This document shows, piece by piece, positions 13,466-20,605 of a stretch of DNA of 30,712 nt (within the stretch, counting starts at the first letter, position 1; each line of letters starts with the position of its first letter). The position numbers were made by a program, and so were the translations under genes. The DNA is from a virus, in the IMG/VR virus record IMGVR_UViG_3300022707_002195, positions 1 to 30,712 of that record; one strand, written 5' to 3'. Below the pieces are notes generated by a model. The model was not told the origin of the DNA and ran no database searches. It saw only the letters and a list, made by a program, of their open reading frames with translations.

Positions 13466-15008
13466 TGGGTATCTCCACTTTGGGAATGTCAATATTATTA
13501 ACCTCTGTCAGTAACACATACCAAACCTCAATTGATTGTTTGTTATTTATGTATAACCTTGTATGTTGTACCCCAGTATTACGCATCACCACCCAAAGAT
13601 TTGCACCTTTGATATCTGAGCATTTACTCTTTTGCAAAAATTCAACAAAATCTTCACCGCGAAAATAAACCACCTTCCCGTTTATCTCGTCTTCTTTTCG
13701 ATACTGTACAACCGGAGCTCCCCGAGTCAGTGCCTCCCTGTCTTTTATCTGCAACCCATCTGTTTCTAGATCTGCTTTTTGTAAAAAAGTATTTAACTTA
13801 GCTCTCAGTATGCCAGATGTTGATGCAGTGTCTGGGGCCTCTATCACAGTTGCTGTATCCATCAGTGGGTAAAGTATTACTTGCCACTGTGTGTTCTTCA
13901 TAGGGGCCACCAACTTTGTCAACCGGTCTGCAATAGCTTCTCTAACTTTCCGATAATCTAATAGCTCAACTGAGGTTAGTGTGATATCCATTTCATCGAC
14001 TTCTAGTAACCACTTGACTGGGTCCGTTGTTATCTTTCTTAAGTTCCTAAATTTAGGGGGCTTACCCAGGGTCATCTCATTATTTTCATCCTCGGAGATT
14101 CCATATTTACGTGTCACGCAAACTTTGCTGTTACAGAGGCTCTTGCATGGTTCCTCGCTGCACTTGTATCTGTATGTCCTCCTAGCAACACTGTTGATAG
14201 TTTTTTCTGCTTCCGAATGTAAGATTGGAGAATCAAAAACCTTTGAATTTAAATCATATGCTTTGCCTTTCCAGGTTTCCGGAAACGCTTGTTTTACATA
14301 AACACTTAAATTAAACAATGCTATGTTTCTTTGGCCCTCTTGCACACCTTGGCTTATCATTTTTTGTATGCAAGGGGGTGCTCCGTTATGTTGAGTATCT
14401 GATTTCTCAACTAAAATTGACCCTGTCACTTTCCTAGATTCTGCGAGATCTAGGAAATAATCTAAGGGTATCTGCTTACCACCCTCTACTGAGTATCTTT
14501 TTGTGTTTTCAACATTAAAATAGCATAAATTTAACCAAGTGCCTCGTGACCTACTGCCATCCTCTTCGAGAACTAGTTGACCTTGCTTTGGGAAAATCTC
14601 ACACCCCCCATGACCAAGTAGCTCCGCCCATTTAGATAAGGCCGTACGGACTAAGGGTGCTTTTAATGGCTCCGCACCAAACAAATATAAATGAGCCCCT
14701 CCAGAATTAGTGCGACAAACAGACAGAGGTAAATCATTTTCCCGTACTTTCTTTTCTAGCGCCACCAAATCAATATCCGGCAAATCCCCATGCGCATCAA
14801 TATCAATAGCTCCAAAGTAACAAGTGCCATCGTCCATAATAGGCACAATTCCAACACCCATCTCACCACTCAAATGTTTTATAAACTCTTGTTCTCCCGG
14901 GACAATGTCGGATTTTGTAAACCTTCTGTCTGTTGGGGTACATTGTCCGTACGATCTCTCATTGCCCCTAAACAAAGACATAAATCTATTTGTTATTTCA
15001 TTACTCAT
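13455..15008 (-). CDS. Archaeo-eukaryotic-type primase (TOTE-like AEP domain), full length, 517 residues
   Basis: Synthesises primers for DNA replication. ATG at 15008 with GAGGTAGG upstream. N-terminal AEP domain: FRGNERSYG, catalytic D69-x-D71 in FGAIDIDAHGD, SGGAHLYLF (H106) and EIFPKQ (E137). Such D-x-D, S-x-x-x-H and E signatures, with the leading ‘LFRGNERSYG’, match the primase domain of TOTE-type systems. Residues ~205-300 contain a helical PriCT-like part and a zinc knuckle C283, C288, C292, C297. The last ~200 residues end in a winged-helix-like ‘LWVVMRNTGVQHTRLYI’ segment. A paralogue with only the first domain lies upstream. Followed by SNF2 helicase with overlapping codons. Confidence 0.88.
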   Translation of the reverse strand: MSNEITNRFMSLFRGNERSYGQCTPTDRRFTKSDIVPGEQEFIKHLSGEMGVGIVPIMDDGTCYFGAIDIDAHGDLPDIDLVALEKKVRENDLPLSVCRTNSGGAHLYLFGAEPLKAPLVRTALSKWAELLGHGGCEIFPKQGQLVLEEDGSRSRGTWLNLCYFNVENTKRYSVEGGKQIPLDYFLDLAESRKVTGSILVEKSDTQHNGAPPCIQKMISQGVQEGQRNIALFNLSVYVKQAFPETWKGKAYDLNSKVFDSPILHSEAEKTINSVARRTYRYKCSEEPCKSLCNSKVCVTRKYGISEDENNEMTLGKPPKFRNLRKITTDPVKWLLEVDEMDITLTSVELLDYRKVREAIADRLTKLVAPMKNTQWQVILYPLMDTATVIEAPDTASTSGILRAKLNTFLQKADLETDGLQIKDREALTRGAPVVQYRKEDEINGKVVYFRGEDFVEFLQKSKCSDIKGANLWVVMRNTGVQHTRLYINNKQSIEVWYVLLTEVNNIDIPKVEIPNDF

Positions 15009-15725
15009 GTACCTACCTCAAATCAAAATATCTCTAAACTCTGGTGTTAACTTTACATCTGTTTTTTAACCAGCGCTCCCCCTGTTATCTTTCTAGATTC
15101 CGCCAGATCAACAAAATAATCTAAGGGTATCTGCTTACCACCCTCTACTGAGTACCGTTTTGTTTTCTCGGTATCGAAATAGCACAAGTTTATCCAATTT
15201 CCAAATGCCCTAGTACCATCGTTACTAGTAAATAACGTACGTTGCGTTGGGAAAATCTCGCAGCCGCCGTACCCAAGTACCTGAGCCCACTTAGATAATG
15301 CTGTACGGACTAGCGATGCTTTCAGTGGTTCAGCACAAAATAAATATAAGTGAGCACCTCCGGATTTAGATCGACAAACAGATAGCGGTAAATCATTTTC
15401 TCTTACCCGTTTTTCTAAATCTGATAAATCAATGTCGGGTAAATCCCCGTGAGCATCAATATCGATAGCGCCAAAATAACACATGTCATCATCCATCACC
15501 GGCACGACACCAATACCTTGTTTGCCAGTCAGGTGTAATTCAAAATCGGATACTGTTGGTACCTGGTCCTTTACAGTTTCCATTTTATTATTAAGGTAAT
15601 ATCTACCGTATGATCTCTCATTGCCCCGAAACAAAGACATAAATCTTTTTGTTATCTCACTCATGCACCTACCTCAAATCAAAATATCTCTAAACTCTGG
15701 GGTTAACTCTACATCCGTTTTTTAA
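15006..15725. repeat. Tandem duplication, period ~656 bp (64-bp leaders at both ends)
   Basis: Bases 15006-15069 and 15662-15725 are direct repeats with 60 of 64 identical positions. Each holds the GAGGTAGG ribosome binding site and the ATG of a primase gene. The unit between them is the truncated primase copy. The leader is more conserved than the coding parts, which suggests that this sequence is functional or was recently exchanged. Confidence 0.85.
15053..15664 (-). CDS. Truncated primase paralogue: AEP domain only, 203 residues
   Basis: Second copy of the primase catalytic domain. ATG at 15664, GAGGTAGG upstream. It matches the first ~200 residues of the downstream primase at roughly 70% identity and keeps the catalytic D68-x-D70, H105 and E136; the FPKQ lysine is Thr. 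It ends at KKQM, where the sequence runs directly into a copy of the shared leader. The zinc knuckle, PriCT-like and winged-helix parts are absent. Intact frame, own ribosome binding site and retained catalytic residues argue against a dead remnant; it may be a separate polymerase/primase or regulator of the full-length protein. Confidence 0.85.
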   Translation of the reverse strand: MSEITKRFMSLFRGNERSYGRYYLNNKMETVKDQVPTVSDFELHLTGKQGIGVVPVMDDDMCYFGAIDIDAHGDLPDIDLSDLEKRVRENDLPLSVCRSKSGGAHLYLFCAEPLKASLVRTALSKWAQVLGYGGCEIFPTQRTLFTSNDGTRAFGNWINLCYFDTEKTKRYSVEGGKQIPLDYFVDLAESRKITGGALVKKQM

Positions 15726-15734
15726 AAACGTCAA
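15706..15734 (-). promoter_or_regulatory. Candidate promoter of the replication operon
   Basis: On the minus strand, TTGACG (15734-15729; five of six consensus positions) and TAGAGT (15711-15706; four of six) are separated by 17 bases. It lies about 40 bases upstream of the first primase gene, and the -10 part is inside the duplicated leader. The second primase copy keeps the -10 part only. Consensus match is moderate. Confidence 0.4.
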
Positions 15735-16082
15735 ATATTTTTTGAAAAAATATTAAAATTTACAACGCTATATATAAAGGAATAATTATTGTGTGTAGTG
15801 CAAAAGAAAAAACTTAGAAAATGATGGAATGAAGGAATAAGTATAGGAGAGGTAATAGATACGGTAGTTTAGACATTCGGGGATGGTGGAATAACAGTGG
15901 GATACTAATGGAATAAACACATTGCATAGGTCTCTGAATATTTTTTGTAACGTAACTAAAAAATATTTCCTTTATATATAGAAAATAATTTAATTAAAAA
16001 ACTGAAGTTGTGTTTACTTTTATTGAGGTAAGTTTTACTTTTTTAGAAGTGTGTTTTGAATATGTTATATTGGTGATAGGGC
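15726..16082. other. Non-coding AT-rich region; candidate replication origin
   Basis: This ~357-bp stretch has no gene. It contains: an inverted repeat with 10-bp arms AATATTTTTT and AAAAAATATT around one base (15733-15753); the same arms again around GTAACGTAACT (15938-15968); CTATATATAAAGGA (15769-15782) and its exact complement (15968-15981); and GGAATAA words at 15779, 15834, 15888 and 15910 plus GGAATGA at 15826. AT-rich DNA with inverted repeats and iteron-like words upstream of primase genes is typical of origins or regulatory regions. The origin role is inferred. Confidence 0.45.
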
Positions 16083-16520
16083 TTACGTGCCTAATGCAAT
16101 CTTCCCCATTTTTTCGATTGCTTGTACCATTATTTTTAGGTGACTTAGCTGGATGGTATTTTGTCGCTCGATTAGTGTCCATGCTACTACTGCCAACGGT
16201 GCTGAAATAGTCAGTGCTAATTGCCATATTTTGTTTGCAGAAAAAGACACTACCGCAACCTTGGCTTCTAAGTCCGGCAATATTTCCGTACCTATCGACA
16301 CCAACCGGGTATTAGTGTCGTTAAGTGTTTTAGTGATACCATCTATCCTTCCGTTAACTGCGTTAAATCTTTCCTCATTGACGCTACTTTGGATAGCGAT
16401 CTTGTTAACTGCTTTGGCCATATTACCAACTTCCAGAGCCAGGGTTTCCATCGTCTTTGATAGGCTCTGATTTTCCGCGCGCACTATTTCTTGCACGTGC
16501 TCTCTCGTAAGTTCGCTCAT
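16083..16520 (-). CDS. Coiled-coil membrane protein, probably part of the lysis cassette, 145 residues
   Basis: ATG at 16520 with AAGGGG 6 bases upstream. Residues 1-90 are a long amphipathic coiled coil (VQEIVRAENQSLSKTMETLA, FNAVNGRIDGITKTLNDTN). Then one membrane helix (IWQLALTISAPLAVVAWTLI, about 97-117) and a short helical tail follow. This layout resembles phage spanin- or haemolysin XhlA-like membrane proteins. It is the last gene of the late transcript and lies downstream of endolysin and holin-like genes. A lysis function is inferred from context. Confidence 0.65.
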   Translation of the reverse strand: MSELTREHVQEIVRAENQSLSKTMETLALEVGNMAKAVNKIAIQSSVNEERFNAVNGRIDGITKTLNDTNTRLVSIGTEILPDLEAKVAVVSFSANKIWQLALTISAPLAVVAWTLIERQNTIQLSHLKIMVQAIEKMGKIALGT

Positions 16521-16602
16521 ACAATCCCCTTAGTGTGAGCTTTAGTACCGCCCAGAGGCAGATCACGGCTAATATCCAGCCACAAATCATTGCAATGTCC
16601 AT
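16423..16602 (-). CDS. Small membrane protein overlapping two neighbours, 59 residues
   Basis: The ATG at 16602 starts MDIAMICGWILAVICLWAVL, a membrane helix, followed by a basic, helical tail RGLYERTYERARARNSARGK. A TTG start at 16617 is possible. It overlaps the end of the holin-like gene by 86 bases and the start of the coiled-coil gene by 98 bases in another frame. Either it is a genuine overlapping lysis gene (as with Rz/Rz1 or lambda-type embedded genes) or a chance frame. The long hydrophobic helix and position favour the first. Confidence 0.5.
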   Translation of the reverse strand: MDIAMICGWILAVICLWAVLKLTLRGLYERTYERARARNSARGKSEPIKDDGNPGSGSW

Positions 16603-16948
16603 TAGCAGTGCATCCAAGTTGTACTAAAAAGATAGTAGCCATGATATACGCATAACTGTTATAAATTACCGTTTGATTTGAGGGAAATTCCCCTATTGAA
16701 AATATACATAATACTATCATGCAAGCGTAACCAATCATCACACCGGGTGATTTAGACAATGCACAGAAAGCAAGTAAATAAATACATAAGAAAGGGTACC
16801 ACATCGCACCTAAAAAGGCAGTAAGACCCAAACTAGCCGCACCGGTGCTACCAAAAAACATCATGCAGAGCAATACCGCCTCTCTGCGCTTAGTAAATAT
16901 CGACAATCCCAATGCTGCACTTATTAGTATTATGTCTAATTCGATCAT
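16517..16948 (-). CDS. Multi-pass membrane protein, candidate holin, 143 residues
   Basis: ATG at 16948 overlaps the previous stop (TAATG), with AAGAGGAAGG upstream. About five hydrophobic helices: LDIILISAALGLSIF, AVLLCMMFFGSTGAASLGL, YPFLCIYLLAFCALS, GVMIGYACMIVLCIFSI and YIMATIFLVQLGC. A hydrophilic C-terminus follows. It lies one short peptide gene downstream of the endolysin, which suggests a holin or other lysis membrane protein. No sequence family recognised; holin role inferred. Confidence 0.6.
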   Translation of the reverse strand: MIELDIILISAALGLSIFTKRREAVLLCMMFFGSTGAASLGLTAFLGAMWYPFLCIYLLAFCALSKSPGVMIGYACMIVLCIFSIGEFPSNQTVIYNSYAYIMATIFLVQLGCTANGHCNDLWLDISRDLPLGGTKAHTKGIV

Positions 16949-17010
16949 TATTTAGGCCTTCCTCTTGGTTTTCGGATTTTAGGTTTTTTTGGTGGTTGTT
17001 GTGTGCTCAT
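16948..17010 (-). CDS. 20-residue basic peptide with AT-hook-like motif
   Basis: ATG at 17010 with GAGG 10 bases upstream and TAA at 16948-16950, overlapping the next start as TAATG. The peptide is proline-rich and very basic and ends RKPRGRPK, the core PRGRPK of an AT-hook (minor-groove binding at A/T-rich DNA). The initiation signals and exact stop/start overlap support translation. It may be functional or only a coupling leader for the holin-like gene. Confidence 0.5.
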   Translation of the reverse strand: MSTQQPPKKPKIRKPRGRPK

Positions 17011-17011
17011 A

Positions 17012-17518
17012 TTATTTATTCCTCGCATATTCAATATGCGGGAGATCGTGAAAGTTCTGGTCTAACATATTTCCATCGCTATTCCAATCCCCGCCCCATG
17101 TTAGACTATGCCCTTTGGCAAAGCCAATACCTAAAATTACACCTGCCATGTGACTAAATGCCTTAAACACATACTCACGGACCCTGCCCTGTGATTCTTT
17201 TATGGATTCACCTTGCATTATTACCTTTTCAGCAATGCTTATGATTTGCTCAGGGGATCCGGACAAGGCACCCCACTTAGTATATGGCCACACGTCGACT
17301 GCATCAGACCAGGGCCGGGCTGCCGTGATGTTGTGCTTGGAATTTGGCCACACGAGGGTTGAGGTACCATCTACCACGGCTTGGTTTTGTGTTTGCTTAT
17401 CCCTTGCGCCGCAGATCGCCGAGAAATCTATCTTTTGGATAGCAAGATACAATGTCTCTTGCAATGGTAGACAACAAGTAGCTACATTAACAAATGAGGC
17501 CTGACCGAAAGATGGCAT
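17012..17518 (-). CDS. M15 family peptidoglycan endopeptidase (endolysin), 168 residues
   Basis: Cuts the peptide stem of the host cell wall at lysis. ATG at 17518 overlaps the tail fibre stop (TAATG). The zinc site of M15 enzymes (VanY/CwlK/phage L-Ala-D-Glu endopeptidase) is visible: SKHN with H62, SDAVDVWPY with D75, and HDLPHIEY with H161. The leading segment ICGARDKQTQNQAVVDGTS matches the conserved ‘GyRs-x-x-x-Q…G-x-S’ loop. No signal peptide, so export would need the holin-like neighbour. Family is certain from the metal ligands. Confidence 0.92.
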   Translation of the reverse strand: MPSFGQASFVNVATCCLPLQETLYLAIQKIDFSAICGARDKQTQNQAVVDGTSTLVWPNSKHNITAARPWSDAVDVWPYTKWGALSGSPEQIISIAEKVIMQGESIKESQGRVREYVFKAFSHMAGVILGIGFAKGHSLTWGGDWNSDGNMLDQNFHDLPHIEYARNK

Positions 17519-18417
17519 TATGGTCCCATAAATCCTTTTAGTCGGATTTCCACTTGTGCCGTGGCAGTATTTGCGTTTTCCCACCGGATATCAAATCTAA
17601 AAGATGGGTCTAACGGCAATAAAACTTGGGTGTGAGTACTGTAGGTGCCAATTTTATCATCCGTAGGTGCCCGGAGCTCGGCAATTTCGGTGGAATCGTC
17701 ATTGGTTGCGGAGCTTCCTGTTTGTCGCACAAATGCCCTGAGCTCGCTGTTTGTATCAATAGCTGATGCGGTAAAATCCAAATCTATTTGCACAATTGCT
17801 ATAGTTGCGCCCGCTGGTAAATCATCAAGTGCAGTCCAAAGATTTGATGCACCCGCTCCGGTTGGGCCAACGGATTCCCAAGAATTTACGGTAACTTCGG
17901 TAGACACAACGAAAGCAGTACTATTGGCCCCGTCTACATGTAAATATGTTTTAATAGCAGACACATAATTTGACACTGTGGTGGTTGAGGGGATGGGAAC
18001 AATTTCGTAATTGTCTGCACCAAGTCGATATTTTAAAAGTATTCTTTGCCCCGCTGTTAATTCTCCTCCATTACTTGTATTAACTATGTTTTTAACCCCC
18101 AAAGTTTCTTGATTGACAGTCGATGATGTCGTATTTGTAGTACCGACTATAAATTCCGCTGTCATCCCATCAACTAATCGAGGTGGGGATTGCTTACTGC
18201 CGATAGAGGTTAAAACATATGCATTTGCCCCCCCGCTATCGGTGTAAAAATTACCGTTTGACACATACTCAGCGACGCCCTTACCTGCTTGATTTAAATC
18301 GGCATTAGTTAACGATTGCCCAGTCGCCTCAATAATATTTTGCAATTCGCTAGCCGGTTGATTCCAATCTACTGCTAATAAAGTACCACCAGTGATTTTG
18401 TCATTCAAGTCTTCCAT
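17518..18417 (-). CDS. Tail fibre-like protein, 299 residues
   Basis: ATG at 18417 with AGAGGTT 8 bases upstream. The N-terminus MEDLNDKITGGTLLAVDWNQP, then NIIEATGQSLTNADLNQAGK, FYTDSGGANAYVLTSIGSKQ and VDGMTAEFIVGTTNTTSSTVN, is the typical order of phage tail fibre/tail fibre adhesin N-terminal regions, which attach to the baseplate. The rest is beta-rich, Ser/Thr-rich and could bind the host surface. It directly follows the gp48-like gene, as Mu gp49 does. Host specificity cannot be read from sequence. Confidence 0.85.
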   Translation of the reverse strand: MEDLNDKITGGTLLAVDWNQPASELQNIIEATGQSLTNADLNQAGKGVAEYVSNGNFYTDSGGANAYVLTSIGSKQSPPRLVDGMTAEFIVGTTNTTSSTVNQETLGVKNIVNTSNGGELTAGQRILLKYRLGADNYEIVPIPSTTTVSNYVSAIKTYLHVDGANSTAFVVSTEVTVNSWESVGPTGAGASNLWTALDDLPAGATIAIVQIDLDFTASAIDTNSELRAFVRQTGSSATNDDSTEIAELRAPTDDKIGTYSTHTQVLLPLDPSFRFDIRWENANTATAQVEIRLKGFMGP

Positions 18418-18428
18418 CTTAAAAACCT

Positions 18429-19031
18429 CTATATTTGTCTAAAAATTACATTGCAGTTTGCTGGCTTTAATTTGCTAAACAAACATTCTAAAATCCCAGT
18501 TTCGGCCGACCCAAAAATGAACGGAAAAGTATACGGGAACGTTTCGGCAATCGGAGTTGTGAAAATAACAACAATAGTAAACCTGGCATCCTTAATCGTG
18601 TTAAACATTGGGACTGGGAAAGTAAGCGGAAATGTAATGCTCTCAATCCCAGTTTGTATGTCAATAGCCACCCCAAACAAGGCGGCTAAATCAATAAAGT
18701 CCTGTTGCGTTTGTATGCCAGAAGACGCTAACTTAACTAAAACATCCCGACGCCTTTCATCTAAAGTTCCGGTTCCGGAAAAACAACTGTCTGGAATTCC
18801 TACCGCAGATTCCCACTCACTAATAAACTTAACCGTTTCATCTGGTAAGATTTGTTCACAGTATTCTTTGAGCAAACCGTTAGCTCTAAAGTGCTCTCCC
18901 GCTAAGCCCTTTAGTAAATTTCTAAAGGTACTATCATTTACGCCTTTTGACGCAAACAAACAATCGCCAGGTAGGTAACGCGCTAATCTATCGGTAAATT
19001 GATCGATGTCTCTTGTAGTAATCTCAGCCAT
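18429..19031 (-). CDS. Baseplate protein, Mu gp48/YmfQ (DUF2313) family, 200 residues
   Basis: ATG at 19031 overlaps the previous stop (TAATG). Contains the family pattern RYLPGDCLFA near the start, KGLAGEHFRANGLLKEYCEQ, DERRRDVLVKLASSGIQTQQ and a C-terminal part ending LFSKLKPANCNVIF. Mu gp48 works at the tail tip/baseplate wedge. Position after baseplate J and before the tail fibre supports it. Confidence 0.88.
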   Translation of the reverse strand: MAEITTRDIDQFTDRLARYLPGDCLFASKGVNDSTFRNLLKGLAGEHFRANGLLKEYCEQILPDETVKFISEWESAVGIPDSCFSGTGTLDERRRDVLVKLASSGIQTQQDFIDLAALFGVAIDIQTGIESITFPLTFPVPMFNTIKDARFTIVVIFTTPIAETFPYTFPFIFGSAETGILECLFSKLKPANCNVIFRQI

Positions 19032-20605
19032 TAGCTAAACACCGCATTTCCACGGGTTCCAATTTCCCCCGAATTAATTGTAATATCTCCGGACGGTGCA
19101 CTAAGCTCAAAGCTCTTAACCACGTCCCCAGTTTCGGTATCTACTGTATTAAATATTGCCGCACGGTAGGAATCCTCGTCAATATCAGTACCGATAAAAG
19201 TACTCTCTGCATAAAACACATCTAAGCTGGCAATGACCGCAGTTTGCATTGTTGGAGTATTTGGATCTAAAGCAGTAAATGTGTAATCCGTGGCCACTGC
19301 GGTAGGTGCTAGCACCGATAAATCTAAATTCCCGTCCGTATTAGCCGGGTTTATTTCCAAGATTTTATTTTTAACCGTAGTGACTTCTGAGCCGGATGGT
19401 ATAGGGTTGTCATCATTGTCTCTCATAAAAAATACGCGCAAAGTACCTAGTGCTATCGACACACTGGATGTAATGGTGCCTGTCGCAGGGGTGGACGGTG
19501 TACCTGTCACCAAGTAGTGAAAAATAGTGGGGCTTTGAACCAAAATTGCCCCTTCAGTTACATTATATTCTGACTCACCAGCACCTAAGATTGTCACTAG
19601 TTGACCACTACTAAAATCCTGCGCAACTGTTAGGGTGACGGTGGCAATATTGTTTGATCGGGTGATTGAAGTAACCGCTGCAGTGCCAATATTTGTACCT
19701 GCTTCTTCAACAAAAACCCGCGTAACTCCGGCCACTTCTTTTGCTTTTGCTGTAATGTCAGATACATTAAAATGAGCCACCGGATTTTGAATTCTATCGA
19801 GCATTCTGTCTTCTAAACTAGCATCTGTTTCCTGATCCGTACCGCCTCCAATGTCTCCAAAATCAACGGTAAAAGTATCATCTACGCCAGATATTGGGCT
19901 TTGTAAACCAAGCTCCGTGCCGGTATCTAAGTTTAATGATGTCACGCCATCCGCAGCAAATGCGCCAAAAGTATCGGACTGAATAGGCACACTGGCAGAC
20001 GTAAACGCCGCCAAAATAGTACCTGTTGCCGGTGTTGAGGGTGAGCCAGATACTTGATATTGGAATGTATTTAAGCCTGTGACAGTAATAGCTACAGCCG
20101 ATAAATTGTAATCAGTTTCAACGGCCTCGGAGATTGTGACAGGTACATTGTTAGCTAGATTATGATTGCTTGCAGTGGTCGCTGTTGCGGTTGTTCCGGA
20201 GCGTACAATGCCCGTCACACTAATAGATTGCGCGGAAATAGTTGCTGAACCGGTTGACGTATAAGTGTTGCCGGATATTATCAAGGTTGTACCGCTAGGG
20301 ATAACAGTTGTCGCCGTTCCGGTCGCTGCACAGTTGCCATTGGCTTGGGTTGCGGACAATCTTTGTATGCCAAAAATAGCGGCCCATCGCTCCAAAAAAA
20401 CGCCCGTGGCCGTGTCCGGAAAATTCTGTTTTATTGCTTCGTTTAGTTGCAAATAAAAATCAAAAATTGCATTGGAATCTGCTGTTGCCAATGCCAATAA
20501 CCAACTATTTTTGAGCCTTGGATTTGAGGTAGGTAACTCCCTCTGAATATCTGTCAGTGCTCGGTTTATAACTTGTTCCGCAGTTTCTGGGATTTCTAAA
20601 GCCAT
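19031..20605 (-). CDS. Baseplate J-like wedge protein (Mu gp47), 524 residues
   Basis: Baseplate wedge component. ATG at 20605 overlaps the gp46 stop (TAATG); the longer frame to 20629 is not needed. N-terminus: PETAEQVINRALTDIQREL, FLERWAAIFGIQRL. The core contains GGTDQETDASLEDRMLDRIQNP and DITAKAKEVAGVTRVFVEE, typical of Baseplate_J. The protein is longer than Mu gp47 because of two similar beta-rich inserts (see findings), each ending in a ‘Y-x-VxG(S/T)PSTPATGTI’ motif. Confidence 0.9.
   Translation of the reverse strand: MALEIPETAEQVINRALTDIQRELPTSNPRLKNSWLLALATADSNAIFDFYLQLNEAIKQNFPDTATGVFLERWAAIFGIQRLSATQANGNCAATGTATTVIPSGTTLIISGNTYTSTGSATISAQSISVTGIVRSGTTATATTASNHNLANNVPVTISEAVETDYNLSAVAITVTGLNTFQYQVSGSPSTPATGTILAAFTSASVPIQSDTFGAFAADGVTSLNLDTGTELGLQSPISGVDDTFTVDFGDIGGGTDQETDASLEDRMLDRIQNPVAHFNVSDITAKAKEVAGVTRVFVEEAGTNIGTAAVTSITRSNNIATVTLTVAQDFSSGQLVTILGAGESEYNVTEGAILVQSPTIFHYLVTGTPSTPATGTITSSVSIALGTLRVFFMRDNDDNPIPSGSEVTTVKNKILEINPANTDGNLDLSVLAPTAVATDYTFTALDPNTPTMQTAVIASLDVFYAESTFIGTDIDEDSYRAAIFNTVDTETGDVVKSFELSAPSGDITINSGEIGTRGNAVFS

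Noticed and set aside
11699-15664. TOTE defence (conflict) system carried by the phage
   Set aside because: Primase and helicase types are reminiscent, but no nuclease or transcription-factor-like partner is fused or adjacent, and context with PolA, SSB-like and UvrD-like genes fits a replication module.
15994-16227. 77-residue minus-strand frame 15994-16227
   Set aside because: Mostly overlaps the coiled-coil membrane gene in another frame, has no ribosome binding site, and enters the AT-rich non-coding region.
18451-18978. Long plus-strand open frames (for example 18451-18978, 4298-4729, 23222-23590, 20654-21016)
   Set aside because: All lie opposite well-supported minus-strand genes with family matches, lack convincing ribosome binding sites, and have low-complexity or membrane-like composition typical of shadow frames.
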